Shown here: positions 45,901 to 50,160 of the stretch, one piece after another
How positions within the stretch are numbered: the stretch's first letter is position 1
Layout of the letters: each line of letters opens with the position of its first letter
Assembly: GCF_021155775.2 (NCBI RefSeq)
Contig: NC_060236.1
Location: 16,046,519-16,110,518, forward strand
From: Neodiprion pinetum
Lineage: Eukaryota; Arthropoda; Insecta; Hymenoptera; Diprionidae
Direction: 5' to 3'
Length of the DNA stretch: 64,000 nucleotides
The notes under the pieces: generated by a model
Databases searched by the model: none
What the model saw: only the letters and a program-made list of their open reading frames with translations
Told to the model about the DNA's origin: nothing
Program-made: the position numbers and the translations under genes

Positions 45901-47847
45901 AAACAGACTTAAAAGTTTCCTTTTGGCGTAAAAAAGTGCCAGTTAAAATTTGAGCCCTTAATATTAATATTCAGGTTGTCCGCATCGCACTTTTCTATTT
46001 CCCATAAGAATAACATGGGATAAATTTTTTTTGCACCTTCTGATTTTTATTGCTTGCCTATCGTGTGCCATAAAAAAAAACTATTGCTTAATCTTATAGA
46101 GAATTGAACGCTCTACAAAAAAGGTCTCTTATGATTTGTTGCGGAAACTAATAGTTCAAAAGTTATTCGAGGTCAAAGTTCAAGTTATCGCAAATTTTAC
46201 CGTTTTTAATGCATTACAGCGAATTTCATGGTTTGATTAAAAAAATTTATCTATCAGCTTCTAAAACGACAAATCAGCGGTATGAAGTACTCGGAAATGA
46301 GTTAGAATTGTTATTGCAAAAAGATTTAAGTGATTTTGTATCAAAAAAATCATTGGAATTGTTCCAAAAATTTGATTTGCCGAGCGATTTTTTAGAAAAA
46401 GACATTTCAACTTGGTCTAATGATGATAGTTACATTGAATGTGCTGAATTTTTTAAAACATTAAAAGTAACAAATGACGTAGCTGAAAGAGGGATCGCGT
46501 TAATTGAGGAATATAATAATTACCTCACTAAAGATGAAGAGCAACTACAGTATTTATTACAAGTAGTTCGAGAGCATCGGCAACGTTATCCAGACTGTTT
46601 AAAAAAAAATCTTCAATAATAATAATTTAGATCAGATTTATGAATAAGTTTTTTCGCAATAATTTATAAGTACAAGTAAAATAAATAAATTTCTTTTCTT
46701 AACAAAACCAATCGTCACTAAATTTATACCTCATGTAAGTATTTTAAATGACTGAAAGAAAATTTATTGCCCTTAGATTAAACAAAAAGGAAACAAACTA
46801 TGATTTTAAGGCTCACTGACGCTAAAAATTTTCTTAACGAGTATCACTGGCCTCACTATACCAAAAAACTATTGACAAACTTATTTTTCCTTAAGACTAA
46901 GTTCAAGATAAACACAAATTTTCTGATAAATTTTTTTTGATCAAACCATGAAATTCGCTGTAATGCATTAAAAACGGTAAAATTTGAGATAACTTGGATT
47001 TTGACCTCGAATAACTTTTGAACTATTAGTTTCCGCAACAAATCATAACAGACCTTTTTTGTAGAGCGTTCAATTTTCTACAAGATTAAGTGATGGTTTT
47101 TTTTTTATGACACACGATAGGCTAGCAACAAAAATCAGAAGGTGCAAAAAAAATTTTTCCCATGTTATTCTTATGGGAAATAGAAAAGCGCGATGCGGAC
47201 AACTTTAATATTAATATTAAGGGCTCAAATTTTAACTGGCACTTTTTTACGCCAAAAGGAAACTTTTAAGCCTGTTTGCGAGAAATAAAAAAATTTTTGT
47301 TTTTTTTTGAATCACCCTAATACATATATATATATATTATTAATTAATAGAAAATTCAATCTCCACCAAAAATATATATATATATACATCATATTTGTAT
47401 TTGGAGATTTCAATTGCATTACATGGATTTGTTGGAGATTGAATTCTCTATTAAAGAGAAATTTCCAGGTAAAAGAAACATTCTTTTCATATCAATTTTT
47501 ACCATCTATTGTGTGCCTCAATAAAGCTATCCAGTGCTGCTATATAGGAGCTAAAAATTTGGCGTACTGACTGTACGGTGTGCCGTAAGTAAAAACATTA
47601 AGTGCAAGCAACGAAAAACACTTGTTATCATAGTCTCCAAAGGATAACAATGTGCAATTCAATTTTGTCAGAATTCTTTGGATTATGCACAAGTGGAAAA
47701 CATGAGGAACTTGGGAGTGAAATTTTTTATCAACGCTATTTTGTAATAAATATTTCGTTTGATATATTATGAACTAACAAGTGATCATTGCTTTCACAGG
47801 ATTTCATGTACTTCGAAGGTCAAAGTAAGGCTGGTGAATTGGGCTAG
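8767..47847 (+). CDS. PLSCR: Phospholipid scramblase gene, six coding exons spread over 39 kb
   Basis: Phospholipid scramblase family: Ca2+-dependent, energy-independent movement of phospholipids between membrane leaflets, normally palmitoylated and anchored by one C-terminal helix. Six exons (8767-8965, 22919-23017, 24074-24291, 33968-34126, 38170-38331, 47800-47847) total 885 nt, that is 294 residues plus TAG, with every junction GT-AG and phase-consistent. In order they encode a Pro/Gln/Gly-rich N-terminus with repeated QPGLPVQPG-type units, the GLEYL and QQVELLEAFTGW region, the cysteine clusters ESDCCGRMCCGK and CASCFFPCCLQ (likely palmitoylation sites), the SKKWSG and FGISFP core, and the AVLLGACFLI-DFMYFE terminal helix split by intron 5. 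Length fits insect family members. The start ATGG follows a probable acceptor at 8746-8747, so the 5' UTR is probably spliced. The introns are full of transposons. Which insect paralogue (scramb1 or scramb2) this represents cannot be decided here. Family assignment is near certain; exact exon ends are inferred by eye. Confidence 0.93.
8966..11041. other. Scramblase intron 1, first part
   Basis: No gene is visible. A C20 tract lies at 10398-10417 inside a block flanked by CGTTACG and CGTAAC. Just before the next element, GTGTATATATAGGAATGTA near 10968 and TACATTCCTATATATACAC near 11022 form a short inverted repeat around the phrase GGATTCAAAAGGGTAAACA. A close relative of that phrase recurs near 39708. 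Confidence 0.45.
11042..12014. mobile_element. Near-complete palindrome 3 (foldback element, TAGGCTGATTC ends)
   Basis: TAGGCTGATTC opens and GAATCAGCCTA closes an element whose arms, about 470 bases each, are inverted copies with few differences. Arm motifs include CCCTTAATATTATTATT (11147), the GTAGG...CTACAAAAA block and TTATTCGAGGTCAAAGTT near 11345. The last two are shared with palindrome 4 at 45858-47320. No coding frame, so non-autonomous. Confidence 0.83.
12124..12190 (+). repeat. tRNA-like unit A (SINE or tRNA relic)
   Basis: GGCTAGGTGGTCCAGTGG resembles an A-box region, and CCAGGTTC followed by CTGG resembles a T-arm that has lost about five bases. The 5' GGCTAGG does not pair with the 3' CTCCGTC, so a normal acceptor stem is not possible. 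The unit is followed by GTTAATTTTTCGAAATCACC, also found beside the second copy at 39496-39567. Best read as a mobile tRNA-derived sequence rather than a working tRNA. Confidence 0.6.
12230..13811. other. Intron 1 stretch, low-complexity patches
   Basis: 12300-12480 contains repeated AAGTAATG and ATTACT phrases in both orientations, possibly a degraded repeat. A (GT)n-(AT)n microsatellite lies at about 12648-12683. No coding sequence supported. Confidence 0.45.
13812..15480 (-). pseudogene. Broken transposon gene, DDE-like, multiple frameshifts
   Basis: Translated minus-strand pieces line up in the order of one protein but sit in different frames: 15172-14984 (basic GRPRLVDKQSALLDTIINIA segment), 14863-14528 (LASVLGPQQVTFISQDD, then PDHDWVVTERHKLI), 14447-14247 (VDGRPDENPKYTNVINYA), 14199-14008 (MAPPSRQLAGMMLSHDHF) and 14114-13812 (ending GFLPAPFPSWHTESRLV). 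These are hallmarks of a transposon-encoded protein family I recognise from many arthropod and cnidarian genomes. Its SQDD and VDGGPDENP motifs are probably acidic catalytic sites of an RNase H-fold nuclease. I cannot name the superfamily. At least four frame changes make it dead. No terminal repeats were identified. Confidence 0.7.
15481..16689. other. Intron 1 stretch without a recognised gene
   Basis: AT-rich. The phrase GGAGTTTACTCCTTA at 16099-16113 faces TAAGGAGTAAACTCC at 17222-17236. These may be short ends of an element that contains the minisatellite between them. The small frame at 16314-16520 has no similarity to a known protein. Confidence 0.4.
16690..17100. repeat. Minisatellite, about 121-bp units, 3 to 3.5 copies
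   Basis: GGGTCGCTGATTA recurs at 16701, 16823 and 16944, with a decayed fourth start near 17065. Each unit includes CGGATCCAATATGGCGGACC or a variant, and CGTTTGACGAGAGCGAAAG. Open frames through it (both strands) are consequences of the repeat and not genes. A divergent array of the same family is found at 33380-33700. Confidence 0.82.
17101..18042. other. Intron 1 stretch with C-run repeat
   Basis: Contains a C-rich tract at about 17646-17658, flanked by CGTAACG and, further on, ACGTAATATTAG. This is similar in layout to the 10360-10450 block, so probably two copies of one repeat. No gene supported. Confidence 0.4.
18043..22611 (+). mobile_element. Candidate DNA transposon carrying Mutator-like transposase plus exonuclease
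   Basis: CAGTAGAACCACGTTTAACC at 18043 is mirrored by GGTTAATCGGGGTTCTACTG ending about 22610. Inside the left end, AGGAGGTTTGGGA (about 18077) is mirrored exactly by TCCCAAACCTCCT at about 22361-22373, with TTAA and ACCACG-like sequence around both. These are probable terminal inverted repeats around the transposase gene. Whether the outer limit is 22390 or 22611 is unsure: the right end may hold a nested pogo-like MITE, since CAGTAGAACCCCGATTA is a pogo-type end. No clear long target duplication was found. Confidence 0.55.
18493..21839 (+). pseudogene. Mutator-like transposase fused to DEDDh exonuclease, broken
   Basis: Three exons with GT-AG junctions: 18493-18871 (N-terminal Cys residues, RRGLGSTWHVLCTACN), 18955-19162 (GALHSGIGATHLNKMFASAN) and 19616 onward. 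The first two and most of the third match the Mutator-like transposase domain seen in animal transposons, including CGHPKSDHDC-like and GSAKAMEPFAA segments, a GDDDSS motif and HNNCGHWCRY. Downstream, in another frame, 20992-21522 carries an exonuclease fold: FDLETSS (ExoI, D-x-E), VAHNCKFDAPIL (ExoII) and GAHNAVYDV (ExoIII H-x5-D). It ends with a Lys-rich tail at 21480-21839. Breaks: an in-frame TGA at 19959-19961, a frame change near 20790, one near 20990 and one near 21475, the last beside a repeated GCAAATTATT. It is a recent but dead copy. The fusion order transposase-exonuclease is read directly from collinearity. Confidence 0.78.
21840..22918. other. Right flank of the Mutator-like element and end of intron 1
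   Basis: Non-coding. A hairpin-capable stretch lies at about 22397-22442, where GCCTGCGCGC faces GCGCAGGC. The pogo-like end is at about 22590-22611. Nothing coding before exon 2. Confidence 0.45.
22919..23017 (+). CDS. PLSCR: Scramblase coding exon 2
   Basis: Follows acceptor TTTACAG and completes the split Gly codon of exon 1. It encodes GWPIPNSNCPPGLEYLMALD and then RLMVDQQVELLE, the conserved entry to the scramblase core. It ends at GAG G|GTACGT, leaving one base that joins exon 3 to make Ala. Length 99 nt. Confidence 0.92.
23192..23374. repeat. Perfect 51-bp inverted repeat in scramblase intron 2
   Basis: Bases 23192-23242 and 23324-23374 are exact reverse complements (core GATTAAAAGTCAGATTAATA), separated by 81 bases. 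RNA from this intron could fold into a 51-bp duplex. There is no coding similarity and no flanking target duplication was recognised. Perfect identity points to a recent event or to active homogenisation. Confidence 0.9.
24074..24291 (+). CDS. PLSCR: Scramblase coding exon 3 (cysteine clusters)
   Basis: Begins after CCGTAG and encodes FTGWESENKYVVKD, then VYYVAEESDCCGRMCCGK and finally LKCASCFFPCCLQ, ending at CAG|GT. Both cysteine clusters that are palmitoylated in vertebrate scramblases are present. Length 218 nt (2 + 72 codons), which keeps the frame. This is the strongest single block of family similarity in the window. Confidence 0.95.
24826..25100. mobile_element. Palindromic MITE with GCACCCCGG ends
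   Basis: GCACCCCGGCGACAAAGGTG at about 24827 and CACCTTTGTCCCCGGGGTGC at about 25078-25097 are imperfect inverted ends. The inner arms, around AAAAATCGGCG and CGCCGATTTTTGAG, continue the symmetry for about 40 bases. Length about 275, no coding frame. It sits in intron 3, possibly with a TA target. Confidence 0.72.
25101..26178. other. Intron 3 stretch, no gene recognised
   Basis: The longest open frame here (25112-25612, minus, 166 codons) is rich in Ser, Thr and Pro. It translates a purine-rich + strand patch of simple composition, without a domain or start context to support it. Nothing else seen. Confidence 0.4.
26184..26486. mobile_element. Solo LTR, Ty1/copia type, with 5-bp target duplication
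   Basis: The 303-bp sequence begins TGTTGAGAATG and ends ATCTAACA, so its termini are TGTT...AACA. It is flanked on both sides by GTGAC (26179-26183 and 26487-26491), an exact 5-bp target-site duplication. TG...CA ends, the length and the duplication together identify a solo LTR left by recombination. Assignment to copia rather than another order rests on the TGTTGA start and short length, and is less certain. Confidence 0.8.
26551..27060 (+). pseudogene. LINE ORF1-like fragment, broken
   Basis: From ATG 26551 the frame reads a helical, charged segment (MNSEELQKILEEIWDD), meets a stop near 26697, and resumes with LTNLDKTERANDLTIIKVLE. It then gives IGTAYRLGKCSPCKIKPIQI and KFVASRWKK, which resembles the RNA-binding segment of LINE-type ORF1 proteins (the YRLGK...RPIQIKF pattern). 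A frame change near 26950 continues as LFDKAAIFKQLELALSNNIP. The piece is non-functional. Confidence 0.5.
27334..30209. mobile_element. Long-TIR DNA transposon, 2.9 kb, TAGTC(C/G)(A/G)AGAGCT ends
   Basis: The left arm (27334 to about 27872) and right arm (about 29634 to 30209) are inverted copies. Both include AGCTAGTAACACGTGTTTCA, the TACCTGGTGTCC block, GTGTCTGCC repeats and the end CTGTACTGACTACACATTTT. Between them lies a minus-strand zinc-finger gene remnant (28140-29508). An (AAT)n microsatellite occupies 27961-27990. Outermost bases TAGTC...GACTA are shared with the palindrome at 35119-36580. It lies between LINE fragments on the + strand and may have inserted into one. Confidence 0.82.
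28140..29508 (-). pseudogene. Zinc-finger transposon protein, broken, inside the long-TIR element
   Basis: Minus-strand exons can be followed. 29487-29284 starts MEEECQERVSVSCVICKQKD and ends TKECYHRL at an in-frame TGA. 28930 to about 28196 contains an acidic spacer with a stop near 28803, then DVCIFCKKVRRKVKGRHEQL, AHRICRTEYVN and the helical FFEKKLMKKYVDLLQVTIMH. The Cys/His pattern C-x2-C...H-x3-C recurs and resembles N-terminal zinc fingers of uncharacterised arthropod transposon proteins. The nuclease half expected of a transposase is not visible, so this may be an internally deleted copy. Premature stops show it is not active in this form. An acidic tail (SNEESEDGDEEDEN) lies at 28200-28158 in another frame. 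Confidence 0.6.
30210..30760 (+). pseudogene. LINE reverse-transcriptase fragment
   Basis: 30204-30449 encodes YDFVRAFDSIKHSLLWKKL and ATAGVLQGEILSPLLFTLF, the motif-A-like (D-F-x-x-A-F-D) and motif-B-like (G-x-L-Q-G-x-x-x-S-P) blocks of non-LTR reverse transcriptases. It ends at TAA 30450, before the FADD box. The frame at 30530-30757 (WREKINRIVSTKLPKILL) could be a more distal part of the same element. With the ORF1 fragment at 26551 on the same strand it may be one LINE, but the endonuclease and the first part of the RT are missing. Confidence 0.66.
30942..31284. mobile_element. MITE family A, copy 1
   Basis: Starts TACACTTGAGCACAATGAAT and ends with its complement-like ATGCATTGTCCCCAAGTGTA. 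The inverted arms include GAAACAAACTCAATCTCAAT and CATAACATAACCCATGACCG. A second, closer-to-consensus copy lies at 44288-44667. No coding capacity. Confidence 0.8.
31285..32267. other. Intron 3 stretch without a recognised gene
   Basis: Short frames (31444-31665 and 31678-31884, minus) have no identifiable domain. The sequence is AT-rich and otherwise unremarkable. Confidence 0.4.
32268..32939. mobile_element. Palindromic MITE with AAGGC(C/T)ATA ends
   Basis: Left arm from 32268 (AAGGCTATATGGGGATAAGT, then AGGGTAAAA and ATTTTATGGATAAGTA near 32325) is mirrored by the right arm, about 32865-32939 (TACTTATCCATAAAAT to TATGGCCTT). Arms are roughly 75 bases and about 80 percent identical by eye. 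The AT-rich centre has no coding frame. Confidence 0.65.
33000..33720. repeat. Dispersed repeat with (ATGT)n and degraded minisatellite
   Basis: A (TATG)n microsatellite at about 33150-33180 is followed by TCGTCCGACGATATCTCGAG, a layout typical of dispersed repeats with a built-in microsatellite. From 33380 to 33700 three divergent units of about 120 bases carry GGGTCGCTAATGACAAG, GGGTGGCTGATCACGAAT and GGGTCACCGATAGCGAAT, relatives of the minisatellite at 16690-17100. Confidence 0.6.
33968..34126 (+). CDS. PLSCR: Scramblase coding exon 4
   Basis: Starts after TTTATCAG and encodes ELEVSSNGVQIGSIVQNW, then SFSICDASGDSVLSIKGP and CMCSCFDIDFD, ending at GAC|GTAAGT. This is the central barrel segment of scramblases, including the cysteine-rich strand before the DFD/DVDF motif. 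159 nt, phase 0 at both ends. Confidence 0.93.
34127..35118. other. Intron 4, first part
   Basis: A short tandem of AATGTTAAAAATATCA-like units lies at about 34619-34672. Nothing coding is supported. Confidence 0.4.
35119..36580. mobile_element. Long-arm palindrome 5 (TAGTCCAAGAG ends)
   Basis: TAGTCCAAGAG at 35119 and CTCTTGGACTA ending 36580 bound arms of about 470 (left) and 640 (right) bases. Shared blocks include GACAAATTTAGAGAAGGTGT, GGAATGGTGGGTCTGGTAGA, AGTCTCACTTGTAGTTACAA and GGCGACCAATC with its mirror. The right arm is longer because of an insertion that contains a G13 run (36292-36304). The centre (about 35590-35935) is AT-rich and non-coding. Ends are shared with the coding long-TIR element at 27334-30209, so this is probably a non-autonomous relative. 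Confidence 0.78.
36581..38169. other. Intron 4, last part
   Basis: No gene or clear repeat is recognised. Frames at 36670-36882, 37217-37399 and 37761-37961 have no similarity or codon signal worth calling. Confidence 0.4.
38170..38331 (+). CDS. PLSCR: Scramblase coding exon 5
   Basis: Follows TATTTGCAG and encodes VLSVDGEHKVGRISKKWSG, then the DSDMFGISFPADLDVKIKAV segment and LLGACFLI, ending at ATT|GTAAGA. It carries the last barrel strands, the acidic loop that corresponds to the EF-hand-like Ca2+ site of the family, and the first half of the C-terminal membrane helix. 162 nt, phase 0. Confidence 0.94.
39452..39614. repeat. Perfect 42-bp inverted repeat enclosing a tRNA-like unit
   Basis: 39452-39493 and 39573-39614 are exact reverse complements (core CAACTGGTGAATTTGAAAAA). 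The 79 bases between them hold the tRNA-like unit on the minus strand. A decayed version of the same flanks surrounds the unit at 12124-12190, so flanks and unit move together. Confidence 0.88.
39496..39567 (-). repeat. tRNA-like unit B (72 nt)
   Basis: Read on the minus strand: A-box-like TGGTCTAGTGG, then a good T-arm CCAGGTTCGATTCCTGG with the B-box GGTTCGATTCC. GGCTAGG at the 5' end does not pair with CTCCGTC at the 3' end, and no CCA-ready acceptor stem exists. It could still be read by RNA polymerase III through the A and B boxes. Best classed as a tRNA-derived repeat, not a translation tRNA. Confidence 0.68.
40163..42779. other. Intron 5 stretch, no gene recognised
   Basis: A (GGTC)n tetranucleotide run lies at about 40632-40652 next to a G-rich patch. 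From about 41480 to 42400 base composition changes to CG-containing, AC-rich sequence (many CGCGA, CGAAAC and CTAAC phrases), suggesting a different origin, perhaps a retroelement leader. No domain was recognised in its frames (41471-41704, 42024-42358). Confidence 0.35.
42780..43551. mobile_element. Foldback MITE with CACGGTCGTGTATACAGGTC ends
   Basis: CACGGTCGTGTATACAGGTC at 42780 is mirrored by GACCTGTATACACGACCGTG (43532-43551) with one differing base at the inner edge. Further in, AATTTCGACCACTAGTGGCG and a decayed mirror near 43460 continue the symmetry. A second inverted pair, GAGTTCCGTATAGTTA (about 42924) and TAACTATACGGAACTC (about 42980), makes an internal hairpin. No coding gene; small frames here are incidental. 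Confidence 0.6.
43552..44287. other. Intron 5 stretch, no feature recognised
   Basis: Mixed composition, no credible coding frame or symmetrical repeat seen. Confidence 0.4.
44288..44667. mobile_element. MITE family A, copy 2
   Basis: TACACTTGTGGACAATGAAT opens and ATTCATTGTCCACAAGTGTA closes it, a perfect inverted end. Inner arms (ACTAGACAGTTAAGTTGGCC, GAAACAAACTCAATCTCAAT) mirror each other up to the middle near 44475. It is better preserved than copy 1 at 30942-31284. A mariner element begins five bases beyond its right end. Confidence 0.85.
44672..45619 (-). mobile_element. Mariner transposon, internally deleted
   Basis: Perfect ~30-bp terminal inverted repeats, starting CGAGGTGTGTTCAAAAAGTA at 44672 and ending with the complement at 45619, flanked by TA on each side (44670-44671 and 45620-45621). 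At 948 bp it is shorter than the usual 1.25-1.3 kb of a full mariner. Transposase sequence is on the minus strand and incomplete. Confidence 0.92.
44726..45443 (-). pseudogene. Mariner transposase, central catalytic part deleted
   Basis: The N-terminal part (45413-45001 region) has the mariner helix-turn-helix half: IKFCVKNGIKCSKTLEML, VYKWYKLFQDGREDANDEPR, then SGRPSTSTTDENVEAVKKIV and an FVPKLL version of the WVPHEL linker motif. Near 44995 the frame jumps from ...DDPDLLKRLI into sequence belonging to the C-terminal third, which reads YSPDLAPCDFFLFPKLK in the neighbouring frame, the motif that holds the last catalytic Asp. The segment with the first two catalytic Asp residues is missing. 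The copy can have no activity but keeps both ends, so it could be moved by a transposase supplied elsewhere. Confidence 0.9.
45858..47320. mobile_element. Long-TIR element 4 (TTAGGGTGATTC ends) with a coding remnant
   Basis: TTAGGGTGATTC at 45858 is mirrored by GAATCACCCTAA ending 47320. Arms of about 350 bases (45858-46205 and 46966-47320) share CCCTTAATATTAATATT, GAACGCTCTACAAAAAAGGT and TTATTCGAGGTCAAA with palindromes 1 and 3. Unlike them it retains a unique interior with an open frame on the + strand (46209-46619). It is a probable internally deleted relative of the autonomous element behind this palindrome superfamily. Confidence 0.85.
46209..46619 (+). pseudogene. C-terminal fragment of a putative transposase
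   Basis: The frame gives 136 residues: MHYSEFHGLIKKIYLSASKT at the start, LLLQKDLSDFVSKKSLELF in the middle and VTNDVAERGIALIEEYN then LTKDEEQLQYLLQVVREHRQ near the end, with a TAA stop. The first residues overlap the inner edge of the left arm, so the ATG is accidental and the true protein began further upstream. I recall similar C-termini in uncharacterised arthropod transposon proteins. The NDxAER motif could hold the last catalytic acid of a DDE-type nuclease, but that is inference. The frame is unbroken and codon use is ordinary, which implies recent activity of its parent. Confidence 0.55.
47321..47799. other. End of intron 5
   Basis: Contains two (AT)n-(TA)n patches (about 47323-47340 and 47370-47390). 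TTTCACAG at 47792-47799 is the acceptor for exon 6. No gene. Confidence 0.5.
47800..47847 (+). CDS. PLSCR: Scramblase terminal coding exon 6
   Basis: After TTTCACAG the frame reads DFMYFEGQSKAGELG and a TAG stop. The (I)DFM(Y/F)FE motif is the invariant end of the scramblase membrane helix, and the short polar tail is typical. Most of this exon, from GTACTTCGAAGG at 47808 on, is repeated at 57352 as part of a 4.5-kb duplication. Only the 47800 copy has an acceptor site and the D-F-M codons. Confidence 0.93.
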   Translation, partial: DFMYFEGQSKAGELG

Positions 47848-50160
47848 AAGTTGCGAATTACTTCTACGATAATTCAAGCAGAAAAAGAAATGGTGAAGAA
47901 ACTTGGATCTGAAAATTATTATATTCGCTGTCTACCACTGCAACTTTTACCGTGTACACACACTGAACAAAAATTCAGTCTTCCTATTAAACTATTATAG
48001 AATATATTGTCGACTCAGGCCCTTTGAATACTGTTGTATTACGATTGGTTGCTGAAATTACACGATCGAAGTAACCCAGATTACTTTTCGTACTTAGTTG
48101 TACCAAACTGCTTATATTGTATAATCTAATAAAATAAAACAAAATATTGTATAATCCGTATGGATTAATGTTGAGAATGTTGCTATAAATAACTGTATTT
48201 TCTTACGGTCTTATCACATGATTGAAACAATCGCATAAGTTTTCAATTTTCGGTGGGCGAAAGTACGTTTTATACTTTTTTGTACAGTTCCTCTAATAAT
48301 AATAATACATACGCATAAAGGTATGGTGACAGACTTCGTACAATTTACTTCAGTGTACTCTAATTTTACGATAAAACTAGTTCATGTGATGCGTGTAGGA
48401 CGCAGAGAATGCTGGTTCATTGACCAAGCACATTTAACTCCACTCACAATTGACGTAATGTACACGAGGAAGGTCCTTGAAATAGGCCTGTAAAAATTTG
48501 AACTGAGCTGTTCTCCAAATTAGCTCTCAAGAACTAAATGCACAATCTCTATCCAAGCACAATTCTTTGTCTTACAATTAACCGTAAACTATTGCGCTAG
48601 TGAAGGGTGAATGGCGTTGTTTAAAAGTACATGTTTTTACGGTATCTGCACTGGCTATATATTCCATAGCAGGATTTGATATTTGAAAAAAATCTGTAAC
48701 TATGAGAAATATACGAGTATTAAGGCTACTGTATAGTGAAAATATTAGCATCATCAATGATGTATTCTTTAGCATATAGGCATGTTCATGTCAATTGTAT
48801 TTCGTTTGAATCTGACGTTCTTTCAAATAACTCAAAATTAAGATGGAATATATCCTGTGTTACAGCCCTATGTAACAATAACGTAGTTAAAAATCAAGAA
48901 CCAACGTGTATTTTCATTTTATACTCAATTCAAAATCAATCATCGATTCATATGAATTTCTCGGTATGATATGGGACGTGTTAAAATCACTCGCGCAAAG
49001 TTTACAAATTTTTTTACAATATTTTGATCCATGGAATATTTTGTCAGGTTAAGAAAAAAATTAGATTCAAATAATGTACAATTAGCATAGAATACTCCAT
49101 AGACAATGCTCATATTTTTACTAAGTAGTAAAATCGATGCGCATTAATTTCTTGTTTCAGATACAGATGTTTTTGTAAATGATTATGCGATAAAATATGA
49201 ACTGAAAACACGGTAAAACCGAGTTTTTTCAAGTGGTAAAATCTATTCCCCCTTTGCACAAGGGCTTAGGATTGAGGTTGAGATATGTGCTTTAGGAGAA
49301 ATTTTTGATTATTTATTTCAAGGGTCATCCTGATGCACACCCATATATAATACATATTATACCTGAATATAACTAGCTGTATAATTGCGAGTCTACCATT
49401 GGATATTTTATGCGCACGAGTGTGATATGTCTACCAAAAACATGAAACACAAGTTCAAGTGATATTAAATACCATAAACGTATTTACGTAAACTTAAAAT
49501 AGGTATACAGGTAGCTCCAGTTTCTTACCTTTTTTAAGTAGTAATTTACAGGCTCGTAATACCAATTTTTCTTTTTTATTTAAGGTGAATAGAACAGAAA
49601 TCTCATTTTTGTGTAGTTATGCTGGAAAATCCCAGTGCTTGCATGTCCTCGGCAGTGTTGGACAAGATAATAAGTATTCAGAGGTCAGATTATTTCTCTC
49701 CACATTTATCTAGATAGAATGACAGTCAGATTTCTATGCGGTCATCTCTATAAAAATCTTGTTATTCTCATGTAGATGATAAAAAAACATGTAAGCAATA
49801 CAAATAAGAGATTTTTTAAAAATATACTCCGAATGTTTATCAGAAAATCATACATTTATTAAAACACTTATAATCGAAGAATTACAGCAGTCTTTTGACG
49901 GAATAGTAACTTTTATAATTGTTTATTGATTACAAACTTCCGACGTGATGTATAAGAATGTGATTTCTAGTTCTGAATAATCTCAACAAGGCGCTAAGAA
50001 AGATAACGATATTATATTATACCATTTTGTAATCTGGAAAGTCCTTGGTATATTAATAAACATAACAGTTAAATCACATTATAGCATTGACTGACAAGCA
50101 TTTCAGCGTATCTGTATATATGAAAAACGATGAAAACGAACAGCAGATTCATGTACATTA
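47848..50160 (+). other. Scramblase 3' UTR and downstream flank
   Basis: After the TAG stop at 47847 the sequence is AT-rich with several AATAAA-like polyadenylation signals, for example near 48128. No coding frame is convincing. Frames such as 48578-48775 and 48736-48969 are identical in the second copy because the whole block is duplicated, which is not evidence of selection. Confidence 0.5.

Noticed and set aside
48578..48969. Two small frames identical at 58081-58472
   Set aside because: Identity is due to the whole-block duplication, including non-coding bases, so it does not indicate coding constraint.
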